A stretch of DNA of 44,725 nucleotides from Xanthobacteraceae bacterium (GTDB lineage: Bacteria; Pseudomonadota; Alphaproteobacteria; Rhizobiales; Xanthobacteraceae): the NCBI GenBank assembly GCA_019746135.1, contig JAIESI010000101.1, forward strand, positions 1 to 44,725, given 5' to 3'. The position numbers and the translations under genes were made by a program. This document shows, piece after piece, positions 30,514-39,629 of the stretch (positions are counted from its first letter, which is position 1; the number at the start of each line of letters is the position of its first letter). Below the pieces are notes generated by a model. That model was given only the letters and a program-made list of their open reading frames with translations. It was not told the origin of the DNA and searched no databases.

Positions 30514-32667
30514 TTACTCGGCCGCCGCGCTGGTGTGCCCGAGCCGCTTGTTCAGCGTCGTGAGCAGCTTCTCCGCCGCATCGGCGATCACCGTGCCGGG
30601 CGGGAAGATCGCTTCCGCCCCCGATTTGTAGAGTGCGTCGTAGTCCTGCGGCGGCACGACGCCGCCGACCACGATCATGATGTCGGGGCGGCCGAGCTTT
30701 GCGAGCTCGGCCTTCAGCTCCGGCACCAGCGTCAGGTGCGCCGCGGCGAGCGATGACACGCCGAGGATATGCACGTCGTTCTCGATCGCCTGACGGGCGG
30801 CCTCAGTGGGCGTTGCAAACAGCGGCCCGATATCGACATCGAAGCCCAGGTCGGCGAAGGCCGAGGCGATCACCTTCTGGCCGCGGTCGTGGCCGTCCTG
30901 GCCGATCTTGGCGACGAGAATGCGCGGCCGGCGGCCTTCGTCGTTCTCGAACGCGGCGACGAGCTTCTGCACCCGCGCGACATTGTCCGCCATGCCGACC
31001 TCCCGCTTGAACACGCCGGTGATCGATTTGATCTCGGCGCGGTGGCGGCCCCACACCTTTTCCAGCGCCGCGGAGATTTCGCCGACGGTCGCTTTCGCGC
31101 GCGCGGCGTCGACCGCGAGCGCCAGAAGATTGCCGTTGCCGCCATCGGCGGCGCGGGTGAGCGAGTCGAGCGCGGCCTTGAGCGCCGCGGGATCGCGCTC
31201 GCGCTTCAGCCGCGCGAGCTTGTCGAGCTGCATCTGCCGGACCGCGGTGTTGTCGATCTTGAGCACGTCGATCGGCGTCTCGCTCTCCGGCCGGTACTTG
31301 TTGACGCCGATCACCGACTGCTGGCCGGCGTCGATACGCGCCTGGGTCTTGGCCGAGGCCTCCTCGATGCGGAGCTTCGGGATACCGGCTTCGATCGCCT
31401 TCGCCATGCCGCCGAGCGCCTCGACCTCCTGGATGTGGCCCCAGGCCTTTTTTGCAAGCTCGTCGGTCAGCCGCTCGACGTAATAGGAGCCGCCCCACGG
31501 ATCGGCGATGCGGGTGGTGCCGCTTTCCTGCTGCAGCACGATCTGGGTGTTGCGGGCAATGCGCGCCGAGAAGTCGGTCGGCAGCGCGAGCGCCTCGTCG
31601 AGCGCGTTGGTGTGCAGCGACTGGGTGTGGCCCTGCGTCGCCGCCATCGCCTCGATGCAGGTGCGGGCCACGTTGTTGAACACGTCCTGCGCCGCGAGCG
31701 ACCAGCCCGACGTCTGCGAGTGCGCGCGCAGCGAGAACGAGCGCGGGTCTTTCGGGTTGAACTCCTTCATCAGCTTGGCCCAGAGCAGCCGCGCCGCGCG
31801 GAGCTTCGCCACCTCCATGAAGAAGTTCATGCCGATCGCCCAGAAGAACGAGAGACGCGGGGCGAAGCGGTCGACGTCGAGGCCGGCCTTGATGCCGGCG
31901 CGGACATATTCGACGCCGTCGGCGAGCGTGTAGGCAAGCTCCAGGTCCTGCGTCGCCCCGGCCTCCTGCATGTGATAGCCGGAGATCGAGATCGAGTTGA
32001 ACTTCGGCATGTTCGCCGAGGTGTAGGCGAAGATGTCGGAGATGATGCGGAGCGACGGTCCGGGCGGGTAGATGTAGGTGTTGCGGACCATGAACTCCTT
32101 GAGGATGTCGTTCTGGATCGTGCCGCCGAGCTGCTGCGGCTTCACGCCCTGTTCTTCCGCTGCAACGATGTAAAGCGCCATGATCGGCAGCACCGCGCCG
32201 TTCATGGTCATCGACACGGTCATCTGGTCGAGCGGGATGCCGGAGAACAGCGTCCGCATGTCGTAGATCGAGTCGATCGCGACGCCCGCCATGCCGACGT
32301 CGCCGGCGACGCGCGGATGGTCGCTGTCATAGCCGCGGTGGGTGGCGAGATCGAAGGCGATCGAGAGACCTTTCTGCCCGGCCGCGAGGTTGCGGCGGTA
32401 GAAGGCGTTGGAGTCTTCCGCGGTGGAGAAGCCGGCGTATTGGCGGATGGTCCACGGCTGGGTGACGTACATGGCCGGGTAGGGGCCGCGCAGGTAGGGC
32501 GCGATGCCGGGATATGTGTCGAGGAAGTCGAGGCCCTTGGTGTCGGCCAGGCCATAGGCGGGCTTCACCGAAATGCCTTCGGGCGTCAGCCAGCTTTCGC
32601 CGGCGCTCAGGGCTGCCGGCGCGGCGTTTGCGAAATCCACTTTGGTGAAGTCGGGCACAAGGCTCAT
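30514..32667 (-). CDS. mutB: Methylmalonyl-CoA mutase, large (catalytic) subunit
   Basis: Interconverts L-methylmalonyl-CoA and succinyl-CoA with adenosylcobalamin, in propionate, odd-chain and branched amino-acid catabolism. The protein has 717 residues, the usual size. Residues 1-about 550 form the TIM-barrel: [65 protein letters not shown]. About 580-717 form the B12-binding domain with the axial-His motif [13 protein letters not shown] (DxHxxG), [10 protein letters not shown] and [13 protein letters not shown] 32667 lies 5 bases after the GFA gene stop. It is the last of four tightly spaced genes beginning with the small subunit at 35447. MeaB, the chaperone, is encoded at 23906. Confidence 0.96.
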   Translation of the reverse strand: MSLVPDFTKVDFANAAPAALSAGESWLTPEGISVKPAYGLADTKGLDFLDTYPGIAPYLRGPYPAMYVTQPWTIRQYAGFSTAEDSNAFYRRNLAAGQKGLSIAFDLATHRGYDSDHPRVAGDVGMAGVAIDSIYDMRTLFSGIPLDQMTVSMTMNGAVLPIMALYIVAAEEQGVKPQQLGGTIQNDILKEFMVRNTYIYPPGPSLRIISDIFAYTSANMPKFNSISISGYHMQEAGATQDLELAYTLADGVEYVRAGIKAGLDVDRFAPRLSFFWAIGMNFFMEVAKLRAARLLWAKLMKEFNPKDPRSFSLRAHSQTSGWSLAAQDVFNNVARTCIEAMAATQGHTQSLHTNALDEALALPTDFSARIARNTQIVLQQESGTTRIADPWGGSYYVERLTDELAKKAWGHIQEVEALGGMAKAIEAGIPKLRIEEASAKTQARIDAGQQSVIGVNKYRPESETPIDVLKIDNTAVRQMQLDKLARLKRERDPAALKAALDSLTRAADGGNGNLLALAVDAARAKATVGEISAALEKVWGRHRAEIKSITGVFKREVGMADNVARVQKLVAAFENDEGRRPRILVAKIGQDGHDRGQKVIASAFADLGFDVDIGPLFATPTEAARQAIENDVHILGVSSLAAAHLTLVPELKAELAKLGRPDIMIVVGGVVPPQDYDALYKSGAEAIFPPGTVIADAAEKLLTTLNKRLGHTSAAAE

Positions 32668-32672
32668 GGGTC

Positions 32673-33161
32673 CTATCCTACCATGCCCTGGGCGGGCTTG
32701 CCCGGAGTCCAGTCCGGCGGCGTATCCTGATCCGGGTGCTGGAACGAAACGACCGGACGCTTGTTGCGGTTTGCGTAGTTCTGTCCCGTCGTCCGGGAGG
32801 GAAGCGACGGCACTCCGCCGATCCAGTGCAGCATGCTTTCCGTTCCGGTGGCGCGCGTCGGTACCGCGCGCGTCGGATCATCCAGGCTGCCGCTGGTGAT
32901 TTCAAGCGCACCGGTGTCGTCATCGACATAGGCGAGCGGCGTGCCGCAGTCACGGCAGAACAGACGCGTCGCGATCGTGGACGAGCGGAACTCGTCCGGC
33001 GTGCCGCGCGTCCACGTGAGCTGGCCGGGGCGAAGCTGGACGAGGGTGATGAACGGGCCGCCGACCGCCTTCTGACACATGCGGCAATGGCAGACCGTCG
33101 TTTCGACCGGCTCGCCCGCAATCGCGTAGCGGATGCGGCCACACTGGCAGCCACCGATCAT
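32673..33161 (-). CDS. GFA (CENP-V/GFA-domain) zinc-binding protein
   Basis: A 162-residue protein of the glutathione-dependent formaldehyde-activating-enzyme fold. Zinc ligands: [10 protein letters not shown] (C-x-C) at residues 4-13, [12 protein letters not shown] near 24-35, and [14 protein letters not shown] near 69. Many members of this family have no proven link to formaldehyde, so the annotation as an enzyme is weak. The C-terminal [20 protein letters not shown] is typical of alphaproteobacterial members. It overlaps the stop of the upstream membrane-protein gene by four bases (ATGA) and ends five bases before mutB, so it is an integral part of the mutase operon. Confidence 0.88.
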   Translation of the reverse strand: MIGGCQCGRIRYAIAGEPVETTVCHCRMCQKAVGGPFITLVQLRPGQLTWTRGTPDEFRSSTIATRLFCRDCGTPLAYVDDDTGALEITSGSLDDPTRAVPTRATGTESMLHWIGGVPSLPSRTTGQNYANRNKRPVVSFQHPDQDTPPDWTPGKPAQGMVG

Positions 33162-33568
33162 GACATGCCCTTGAGTTCGCGGAGTCGTTGTTCGCGAATG
33201 GCGATTGCGTGATTGAAGAACTCTTCATCGGTATGAAACGGATATCGAAAGTAGGACAGCGAAAAGAAAAATCCGGACGTTGGCTCCTCACGGGGCGTAT
33301 CCCGGCAAAGCCAAGCCATCAGCCCGAACACAATGAGAATTGCCGTCAACAGAAACAGCTTGACGGATGCATCGCCATTTCCGGTTGCTGCGGCATAGCC
33401 CCAGCCGGTCGCGGCAGCCACCAGCGTGGCGGCATACCCGTAAATGAAGAGCCGCCCCGCGCGCTTGGCTCGGGCACCTAGCCTCGCATGGCGCTCCCGA
33501 AGGACAGCCAATTCGTGCTCGATATTGACTATTTCCATTTCGGGCGGCAGCGGACCAGGGCCTGACAT
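33158..33568 (-). CDS. Small two-span membrane protein in the mutase operon
   Basis: A 136-residue protein (154 if started at ATG 33622). A short coiled-coil-like segment (EIVNIEHELAVLRERHARLGARAKRAG) is followed by two membrane spans (LFIYGYAATLVAAATGWGYA and LFLLTAILIVFGLMAWLC). A soluble tail ends FHTDEEFFNHAIAIREQRLRELKG. The start at 33568 (MSGPGPLPP) leaves a 28-base gap after mutA. ATG 33622 would overlap mutA and has AGGCAG upstream, so both are possible. The last bases overlap the GFA gene. No family recognised. Confidence 0.72.
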   Translation of the reverse strand: MSGPGPLPPEMEIVNIEHELAVLRERHARLGARAKRAGRLFIYGYAATLVAAATGWGYAAATGNGDASVKLFLLTAILIVFGLMAWLCRDTPREEPTSGFFFSLSYFRYPFHTDEEFFNHAIAIREQRLRELKGMS

Positions 33569-33596
33569 CGACGCTCGTCGCAGTTCCGTTCCACCA

Positions 33597-35447
33597 TCAG
33601 TGCGATCCAACAATCCTATCATGCTCTGCCTGAAGGATCGCGAGCGCGTCGCAGCCTGCGTAAATGAATTCCTTCACGCCTGCCGCCTTGTAAGGCTCTG
33701 GCTCCTTGGGGCGGCCTGCCAGATAGATATGCGTTGCCCCCGCTTGCGCCAGCGCCCGCGCGGCGTCGGGAGCTTCCCGCTCGTACACCGCGTCCGACGA
33801 GCAAAGGCATGCGAGCTTTGTGCCCGACGCCTTGAATGCCGCGATCATCTCGTCGCGGCTGTTGAAGCCGTCGTTGGTGACGGCCTCGATGCCGCCAGCC
33901 TCGAAGAAGTTTTTCGCGAATGTCGCGCGCGGGGTGAACTCGGCGAGCGTGCCGAGATTGGCGAGAAAGATTTTCGGCCGTGCGCCGGTCGCGGCAAGCA
34001 TTCTGTCGGATGCATCACGCAGCGCTTCATAAGGTTCGGCGAGACGGTGCGGCTTGAGTGCTGAATAGCGGATTGCCGCGGCGGGCGGCGGGACTGCGAC
34101 GGGTCTCGCGTCCAGCACCTTCACCGGCGTTTCCGAGAGCAGCGGATAGTCGCTGGTTCCCGTCAGAGCGTCCTTGCGATGCGCGGCCGCGTTCTCGCGC
34201 TCGGCGCGGACCCGGGCGATCTTGTCCTGGATCAATCCCGCTTCCAGCGCCGCGGGCGCGCCGCCGGCCGCCTCGATCTCCTGGAACAGCGTCCAGGCGG
34301 CGCGGCAGAGCTTGTCCGTCAGATCCTCGATGCTGCCCGCGCCCGCGGCCGGGTCGGACACCCTGGCGAGGTTGGATTCTTCCAGCAGCATCAATTCGGT
34401 GTTGCGGGCAATGCGCCGCGCAAAGCGGTCTGGCAAGCCGAGTGCGGCGGTGAACGGCAGCACGCTCACCGCGTCGGCCCCGCCGATGCCGGCGGAGAGT
34501 GCGGCGATGGTGGTGCGAAGCATGTTCACCCACGGATCGCGTTTCGTCATCATCCGCCATGCAGTCTCCGCGGAGACGAAAGCGGGCTTGGGCGCAAGGC
34601 CGCAGGCCTGCTCGATGCGCGCCCAAAGGAGCCGCAGCGCGCGGAACTTGGCCACGGTCAGGAACTGATCGGCATCGGCCGCAAGGCGGAATTCGATCAT
34701 CGTGCGCGCGGCATCGAGGGCGATGCCCGCATTGTCGAGCGCGCGGAGATAGGCGACCGCGACTGCGAGCGTATAGGCCAGCTCCTGCACCTCGGAGCCG
34801 CCGGCGTTGTGCACGATACGGCCGTCGGCTGCGGCGAGCGGGCTCTTGAAGCCGGCCTTCGCGAGCGAGGCGACGTGCTCACCGAAGCGCGGCATCAGAT
34901 CGCGATAGGGGATCGGCAGCGTGCCGGTGAGCGTGTGCGCGCCGAGCGCGTCGTGGCCAAAGCGGATGCTGACCGCGCCGGGCGCATGGCCACGGCTTTT
35001 CACCAGCGCCGCGACGTGATCGGCGGCCTCGCGGGTCGGCTCGGCGGTCTGCAGCTCGATAGCGATGGCGTCGAGGTGCACGCCTTCGAGCGCGCGGGCG
35101 ATCGACTTCGGATCGCCGGGCAGGCCGTAGCCATAAGCGCCGATCGAACCCGAGAACACCAGCGTCAGCCCGGTCGCGCCGTTCTCGAGTTCATGCAACG
35201 CCTCGGCGTTGGCCGCGGCCGGATCGGGATGATCGACGCGGGCCTGCACCGCCCACGGTCCGCGCCGTGCCGCGACCGGCCGCGCGTCGGCGGCGCGGGG
35301 ATAGAGCGGCTCGATCGGGATGCCGTCATAGGTCTTGGCGATCAGGCGCTCGAACGGGCGGTCTTTCAGCGCCGAGCGCACGAGCTTGAGCCAGTCCTCC
35401 CGGGTTGCGGGCGGAAACTCGGCGGCAAGCGGCAGTTCATCGGTCAT
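33597..35447 (-). CDS. mutA: Methylmalonyl-CoA mutase, small (structural) subunit
   Basis: A 616-residue protein, similar in fold to mutB but diverged; it forms the alpha/beta heterodimer with it. Recognisable barrel segments are YDGIPIEPLYPRAADARP, IVHNAGGSEVQELAYTLAVAVAYLRAL, MIEFRLAADADQFLTVAKFRALRLLWARIE and FARRIARNTELMLLEESNLARVSDPAAGAGSIEDLT. The C-terminal B12-like domain lacks the DxHxxG histidine: the corresponding region reads FLANLGTLAEFTPRATFAKNFFEAGGI. This is normal for small subunits. ATG 35447 (MTDELPLAAEFPPATREDW) is chosen over the upstream 35495. It is the first gene of the operon mutA - membrane protein - GFA - mutB. Confidence 0.93.
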   Translation of the reverse strand: MTDELPLAAEFPPATREDWLKLVRSALKDRPFERLIAKTYDGIPIEPLYPRAADARPVAARRGPWAVQARVDHPDPAAANAEALHELENGATGLTLVFSGSIGAYGYGLPGDPKSIARALEGVHLDAIAIELQTAEPTREAADHVAALVKSRGHAPGAVSIRFGHDALGAHTLTGTLPIPYRDLMPRFGEHVASLAKAGFKSPLAAADGRIVHNAGGSEVQELAYTLAVAVAYLRALDNAGIALDAARTMIEFRLAADADQFLTVAKFRALRLLWARIEQACGLAPKPAFVSAETAWRMMTKRDPWVNMLRTTIAALSAGIGGADAVSVLPFTAALGLPDRFARRIARNTELMLLEESNLARVSDPAAGAGSIEDLTDKLCRAAWTLFQEIEAAGGAPAALEAGLIQDKIARVRAERENAAAHRKDALTGTSDYPLLSETPVKVLDARPVAVPPPAAAIRYSALKPHRLAEPYEALRDASDRMLAATGARPKIFLANLGTLAEFTPRATFAKNFFEAGGIEAVTNDGFNSRDEMIAAFKASGTKLACLCSSDAVYEREAPDAARALAQAGATHIYLAGRPKEPEPYKAAGVKEFIYAGCDALAILQAEHDRIVGSH

Positions 35448-35540
35448 GGTCGCAAAATGCCACGGCGGGACGGCAACGCCAAATGCGACCTTCATTCAGC
35501 CGAGGATTGAGCCAAGCAAGAACCGCGCCCGAACCGAGGG

Positions 35541-36113
35541 TCAGGGTACCGTGATCTTGCCGTCCACGACGACCTCGCCTTTGGCGCCGAGATGCACCAC
35601 GGCCATCTGTCCGGAATCGAGCTGCACGCCGGCGATCGCCTGGATGTTGGTGACGTGCGAGACCAGAATGGCGAGCTTGCCTTTGGACGCGGTTTTCAGG
35701 AGTTCGCGGCCTTTGATGCCGGCTTGGCGCATGCCGAGGATGTCGGCCATGAACACCTGGTTGAGATCAGGCTGCGGCGTAACCGGGCCGAGCTTGGTGA
35801 GCTTGGCCGTGTCCATCGCGCGGCAGTAGAGGCTCGACAGGAGCCGCACCTGCTTGAAGCCGCGCTTGCGGAATTCGTTGCCGATGCGGTCGGCCTGGGC
35901 GCGGCCGGCCTCGTCGAGGTTGCGCTGGATCGAGCAGTCCTTGAAGTTCATGTCGTTGGATTCCTGCACCTGCCCCGGCGCGTTGGAGTGGCGCAGCAGC
36001 ACCACGTGGCCGGGCTTCTTCAGGAGCGTCCAGAGCGCGTCGTCGGCGACAGCGGGCGGGGCGACCAGCGGGCAGGCGAGCAGGGCTGCCGCCAGCATCA
36101 CACGCAGGAACAT
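35541..36113 (-). CDS. Secreted histidine-phosphatase family protein
   Basis: A 190-residue protein with a Sec signal peptide (MFLRVMLAAALLACPLVAPPAVA). The RHG-like motif is VVLLRHSNAPGQ, with Arg and phospho-accepting His kept and Gly/Glu replaced. Other key features are RNLDEAGRAQADRIG, VRLLSSLYCRAMDTAKL (second Arg) and ILVSHVTNIQAI (second His). The family includes phosphoglycerate mutases and phosphatases; this small periplasmic type is uncharacterised. Start ATG 36113, with AAGGGGG in front (GTG 36116 also in frame). It is transcribed alone, 45 bases after the LLM gene on the same strand. Confidence 0.88.
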   Translation of the reverse strand: MFLRVMLAAALLACPLVAPPAVADDALWTLLKKPGHVVLLRHSNAPGQVQESNDMNFKDCSIQRNLDEAGRAQADRIGNEFRKRGFKQVRLLSSLYCRAMDTAKLTKLGPVTPQPDLNQVFMADILGMRQAGIKGRELLKTASKGKLAILVSHVTNIQAIAGVQLDSGQMAVVHLGAKGEVVVDGKITVP

Positions 36114-36158
36114 CACGCCCCCTTACGCAACCAGTCCTTACACGACCGGTGGATGCTA

Positions 36159-37247
36159 TCAGAACGGATCGTAGTCGCGCAGCGCCGGGATCACCTTTTC
36201 GCCGAACAGCCGGATCGAGCGCAACAACTCGGCCTCGGGCAGGTCGGCGAAATTGAACTCACCCATGAAGGTGTTGAACATGCCGACCTCGGCCGCCTTG
36301 CGGAGCTTTTTCGCGACCGTTTCCGGCGAGCCGACGAACACCAACTCGTGCTCCATGATGAAGTCCGGGTTGAACAGGTTCGTCACCACCTTCGACGCGC
36401 CGATCTCGCCGCGGTCGATGAAGCGCTGCTTCTGCTTGGCAAGCCGGTCCTCGAAGGTTTCGCCGGGGGCGGCGAGCGGCAGCAGGCCCTCGTAGGCGCG
36501 GCTTGCCCGGAACAGGCCGTTCTCGACCGCCTTCTTGTCGGTCTCGTCGACGTAGATCACGGTGCTGTAGGCGATGTTCGGCTTGCGCGGATGGCCGGCC
36601 TTGTTCCAGTCGGCGAGGAACTGCTTGTAGCGCGGCCCCGCCTCATGGCGCGGAAAGTTGATGAAGTAGCCGGTGTTGATGCCTTCCTTCGCGCAGAACT
36701 CCAGCGTCGGCGGATCGCGGCTCATCATCCAGAGCGGCGGATGCGGCTTCTGCAACGGCTGCACGGCGAGCAGCGCGCTGTCGGTCTTGTGGTTGTCGCC
36801 GTGAAACGTGAACGGCTGCCTGTCGCCGTAGGCCGCGCGCAGGTAGTTCACGAACTCGAAGGTGGGCGACTTGCGGAAGTTGTAGTCGATCCCGAACGGC
36901 GTGAAGTAGCCGGGCGAGATGCCGGGCACGAGGCCGCATTCGAAGCGTCCGCCGGACATCTGGTCGACGATGGCGATCTCTTCCGCAAGCCGCAGCGGAT
37001 GATGCAGCGGCACGACGAAGCCCATCGCGCCGACCCGCAGCCGCTTGGTCCGCGCATTGCCGGCAACCGCGTAGAGCGCGGGCGACGACATCCAGCTCTC
37101 GTCGGGACGGAAATGGTGCTCAACGCAGAAGCTGTAGTCGAAGCCCAGCGTGTCGCACAGCTCGAGCTCGCGCCAGAGCTGGTCGTAGCGCTGCTGCGCG
37201 GTCATGTCGGGTTTGCCCCAGACATGGGAGAAGTGCGCGAATTTCAT
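36159..37247 (-). CDS. LLM-class flavin-dependent oxidoreductase
   Basis: A 362-residue bacterial-luciferase-like protein with a TIM barrel that uses reduced FMN or F420-type flavin. Motifs: FDYSFCVEHHFRPDESWMSSPAL, RLRVGAMGFVVPLHHPLRLAEEIAIVDQMSGGRFECGLVPG, PLQKPHPPLWMMSRDPPTLEFCAKEG. Members oxygenate or reduce varied substrates. It is the last gene of the run folP-folB-folK and overlaps the end of folK by four bases (ATGA). That position means translational coupling with folate synthesis, but it could also be just genomic convenience. No electron-donating reductase is encoded nearby. Confidence 0.9.
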   Translation of the reverse strand: MKFAHFSHVWGKPDMTAQQRYDQLWRELELCDTLGFDYSFCVEHHFRPDESWMSSPALYAVAGNARTKRLRVGAMGFVVPLHHPLRLAEEIAIVDQMSGGRFECGLVPGISPGYFTPFGIDYNFRKSPTFEFVNYLRAAYGDRQPFTFHGDNHKTDSALLAVQPLQKPHPPLWMMSRDPPTLEFCAKEGINTGYFINFPRHEAGPRYKQFLADWNKAGHPRKPNIAYSTVIYVDETDKKAVENGLFRASRAYEGLLPLAAPGETFEDRLAKQKQRFIDRGEIGASKVVTNLFNPDFIMEHELVFVGSPETVAKKLRKAAEVGMFNTFMGEFNFADLPEAELLRSIRLFGEKVIPALRDYDPF

Positions 37248-37753
37248 GCCGGCTGGTTCCTGTCCCCGATCGGTGGCAGCATTTCTATGCCGGTGCGGTC
37301 GAGCAGGGCCAGCGCGTCCGCGACGCGCATACCTGCAATGCGCCGGTCAGGCGCGATTTCGGCGATCGGCATGAGAACGAAGGCGCGTTCCAATGCACGG
37401 GGATGCGGCAGGGTGAGCTCGGGCACGTCGAGAGTGACACCGCCATAATCGATGAGGTCGATGTCGAGCATGCGCGGACCCCAGCGCTGCTCGCGCGCGC
37501 GGTCGCGCCCGAACTCGCGCTCGACCGCCTGGGCGCGGGCGAGCAGCGCCTGCGGCGAAAGGCCGGTTTCGGCAACGATCGCGCAGTTGATGAAGGGCGG
37601 CTGCTCGGTCACGCCCCACGGCGGCGTGCGGTAATCGGAGGAACGCGCGAGGAGACGCACAGCCGTTCCGTCGCACAGCCTTGCGATGGCGCGAGCAAGC
37701 GTCGTCCTCACATCTCCGACATTGCCGCCGAGCGCGATCAGCGCCTCAGCCAT
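37244..37753 (-). CDS. folK: 2-amino-4-hydroxy-6-hydroxymethyldihydropteridine pyrophosphokinase
   Basis: Transfers pyrophosphate from ATP to 6-hydroxymethyl-dihydropterin in folate synthesis. The 169-residue protein has the family opening ALIALGGNVGDVRTTLA, the pterin-side SSDYRTPPWGVTEQPPFINCAI, and the ATP/Mg motif FGRDRAREQRWGPRMLDIDLIDYG. The closing is LTLPHPRALERAFVLMPIAEIAPD. Length and motifs are those of a complete HPPK. Four bases separate it from folB upstream, and its stop overlaps the LLM oxidoreductase start. Confidence 0.95.
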   Translation of the reverse strand: MAEALIALGGNVGDVRTTLARAIARLCDGTAVRLLARSSDYRTPPWGVTEQPPFINCAIVAETGLSPQALLARAQAVEREFGRDRAREQRWGPRMLDIDLIDYGGVTLDVPELTLPHPRALERAFVLMPIAEIAPDRRIAGMRVADALALLDRTGIEMLPPIGDRNQPA

Positions 37754-37757
37754 CGCC

Positions 37758-38126
37758 CTAACTTTGGCGCATGCGGTGGATCGACACGCCGACGTCGTCG
37801 AAGGTCGCCGCGATCGGCGCGTGCGGCTTGTGGATGGTGACGCGGATGGCGATCACCTGCTGGAAGCGCTCGAGCACGGCTTCCGCGACCGCGCCGGCCG
37901 CCGCCTCCACCAGCCGGTAGCGCCTGGCGCAGAATGCGTCGCTTGCGACCGACACCACTTGATCGTAGCCGACGGTGTGAGCCAGCTTGTCGGTGCGCGA
38001 TGCCTCGGCTAGGTCGATGTCGAGCACGATGTCGAGCTTAAAGGTCTGGCCGACCTTGGCCTCGTGCTGCATCACGCCGTGGTAGGCGTGCAGCGCAAGC
38101 CCGCTGACGAACACCTGATCGGTCAT
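37758..38126 (-). CDS. folB: Dihydroneopterin aldolase
   Basis: Cleaves 7,8-dihydroneopterin to 6-hydroxymethyl-dihydropterin and glycolaldehyde. A 122-residue protein with VFVSGLALHAYHGVMQHEAKVGQTFKLDIVLDID at the start (active-site Glu in the HGVMQHE loop). Next is HTVGYDQVV and, near the end, AIRVTIHKPHAPIAATFDDVGVSI with the catalytic Lys. ATG 38126 overlaps the folP stop by four bases, so it is translationally coupled. Confidence 0.95.
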   Translation of the reverse strand: MTDQVFVSGLALHAYHGVMQHEAKVGQTFKLDIVLDIDLAEASRTDKLAHTVGYDQVVSVASDAFCARRYRLVEAAAGAVAEAVLERFQQVIAIRVTIHKPHAPIAATFDDVGVSIHRMRQS

Positions 38127-38995
38127 TTGATCGCCCGCAGCGCGTTGTCGACCTTGATCGCCTGGATGGTCTCGGGAACGTCGTGGGTCCGGATGATGGC
38201 CGCTCCGTTGCGCACCGCCAGCAGGTGCGCGGCGAGGGAGCCGCCGATCCGCTGCAGCGGTTCGGACGGCGATACCGTGTCGATGAAGCGCTTGCGCGAG
38301 GCGCCCACCAGCAGCGGCAGGTCGAAGCGCTTGAACGCCTCGAGCTTGGCGATCGCCTCCATGCTCTGTTCCGGCGTCTTGCCGAAGCCGATGCCGGGGT
38401 CGAGCACGATGCATTCGCGCAGGATGCCGGCCTTCTCGGCGAGGTTGATGGAATGGGAGAAGAAGGCGTTGATGTCGGACATGATGTTGATCGACGCCTC
38501 CGCCTTGTAGCGGTTGTGCATGACGATCACCGGCACGCCGGCCTCGGCCACCACGCGGGCCATGTTCGGATCGCGCTGCAGGCCCCAGACGTCGTTGACG
38601 ATGCTCGCCCCGAGGCCCAGCGCCCAGAGCGCAACCTCGGGCTTGATGGTGTCGATCGAGACCGGCGTACCCATCTGGATGACCGTGGGCAGAACGTCCT
38701 TCAGCCGCGCCAGTTCCTCCTCCAGCGACACCGGCTTCTGGCCGCCATAGGGCCTCGTGGACTCCGCGCCGATGTCGATGATGTCGGCACCGGCCGCGAT
38801 CATCTGCTGGGCGTGCTGGAGCGCGGCCTGGGTCTCGTTGAACTGGCCGCCGTCGGAAAAGGAGTCCGGCGTCAGGTTCAGGATGCCCATGATCAGCGGG
38901 CGCTTTTCCGAAAGGAGGCGCGTCAGCACGTTCGGCTTCTTGCCGAACAGGCTGCCTTCCCCGAACGACTGGTCGATCCCCCCGGTCATCGTCAT
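38123..38995 (-). CDS. folP: Dihydropteroate synthase
   Basis: Joins 6-hydroxymethyl-dihydropterin pyrophosphate and p-aminobenzoate; the target of sulfonamides. The 290-residue TIM-barrel protein has all the motifs: IMGILNLTPDSFSDGGQF, ADIIDIGAESTRP, ASIVNDVWGLQ, VIVMHNR, CIVLDPGIGFGKTPEQ, LLVGASRKRFI and the closing IIRTHDV. The first gene of folP-folB-folK-LLM. ATG 38995 gives an N-terminal extension of about 30 residues before the barrel; ATG 38989 (third codon) is also possible. Upstream lies a stretch with two hairpins. Confidence 0.96.
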   Translation of the reverse strand: MTMTGGIDQSFGEGSLFGKKPNVLTRLLSEKRPLIMGILNLTPDSFSDGGQFNETQAALQHAQQMIAAGADIIDIGAESTRPYGGQKPVSLEEELARLKDVLPTVIQMGTPVSIDTIKPEVALWALGLGASIVNDVWGLQRDPNMARVVAEAGVPVIVMHNRYKAEASINIMSDINAFFSHSINLAEKAGILRECIVLDPGIGFGKTPEQSMEAIAKLEAFKRFDLPLLVGASRKRFIDTVSPSEPLQRIGGSLAAHLLAVRNGAAIIRTHDVPETIQAIKVDNALRAIK

Positions 38996-39053
38996 GGGGA
39001 CTCGCTTTGCGCGCCGGGGCTTAAGGTGTCAAGCGGTACCGGGCTGCCGCTAC

Positions 39054-39154
39054 GAGCCGTTCCCGTTCCTGCGGAATAGGAAACGGCTCCGGCCTTTGTA
39101 GTTTGGTCGCATTTTCTGCGGCGAACCGCTGCACACCCCGGATCAAGTCCGGGG
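39054..39154. repeat. Two hairpins upstream of folP
   Basis: In the 181-base gap between a DUF4332 gene and folP there are two inverted repeats: GAGCCGTT / AACGGCTC at 39054-39089, and CCCCGGA / TCCGGGG (loop TCAAG) at 39136-39154. The latter has the form of short repeats common in this bacterial group. Either could end the upstream transcript or lie in the folP leader. Confidence 0.5.
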
Positions 39155-39176
39155 CAGGCTTTCGCCGGAAAATGCT

Positions 39177-39590
39177 CTAGCGATAGGTGATCTTGAGCTG
39201 GATGCGCTTGGCCTGCTCGACCCAGCGCTCGACGGCGCGGGGGGAGGGCAGCACACGGGCGAGCTTGCGCTTGCCGTTGATCGCAGCCATCGCCTCGGCG
39301 AGCTTGCCCGGATTGCGGTACTTCAACTCCTTCACCGTATCGACGCCGGCGGCCTGCAAAAGATCGGCATATTCCGAACCGATCCCCTTGATCCGCATCC
39401 GGTCGGCGGTGTTGGCCCAGCTCAGGATGCGCTTTTCATCGATGCCGATCTCTTCGGCCAACAGCTTGCGGCCCTTCGGGTTGCTGGCAGCGTCAAGCAG
39501 GCCGAGCGTGGTGCGGATGCCGACCGATTTGAGTCGGCCAGCGTCGTCCGCTCCGATGTCGGAGATTTCTCTGACAGGATAGTTCGCCAT
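39177..39590 (-). CDS. DUF4332 (helix-hairpin-helix-like) protein
   Basis: A 137-residue soluble protein of two helix-hairpin-helix-like halves. Residues 5-60 (PVREISDIGADDAGRLKSVGIRTTLGLLDAASNPKGRKLLA) and 61-110 (RMRIKGIGSEYADLLQAAGVDTVKELKYRNPGKLAEAM) repeat the IKGIG/LxxxGV pattern seen in DUF4332. Such domains usually mediate non-specific DNA or protein contacts. The tail VLPSPRAVERWVEQAKRIQ is the family's conserved end. It is transcribed toward folP, 39 bases after the DUF2267-like gene. Confidence 0.83.
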   Translation of the reverse strand: MANYPVREISDIGADDAGRLKSVGIRTTLGLLDAASNPKGRKLLAEEIGIDEKRILSWANTADRMRIKGIGSEYADLLQAAGVDTVKELKYRNPGKLAEAMAAINGKRKLARVLPSPRAVERWVEQAKRIQLKITYR

Positions 39591-39629
39591 GATCGCTCAG
39601 TTCACCAAGCCCACCCTGCACCAAGCCGA

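Noticed and set aside
30769..32730. 653-codon open frame on the plus strand opposite mutB
   Set aside because: It is the antisense shadow of a well-conserved mutase gene in GC-rich DNA; the protein has no domain-like sequence.
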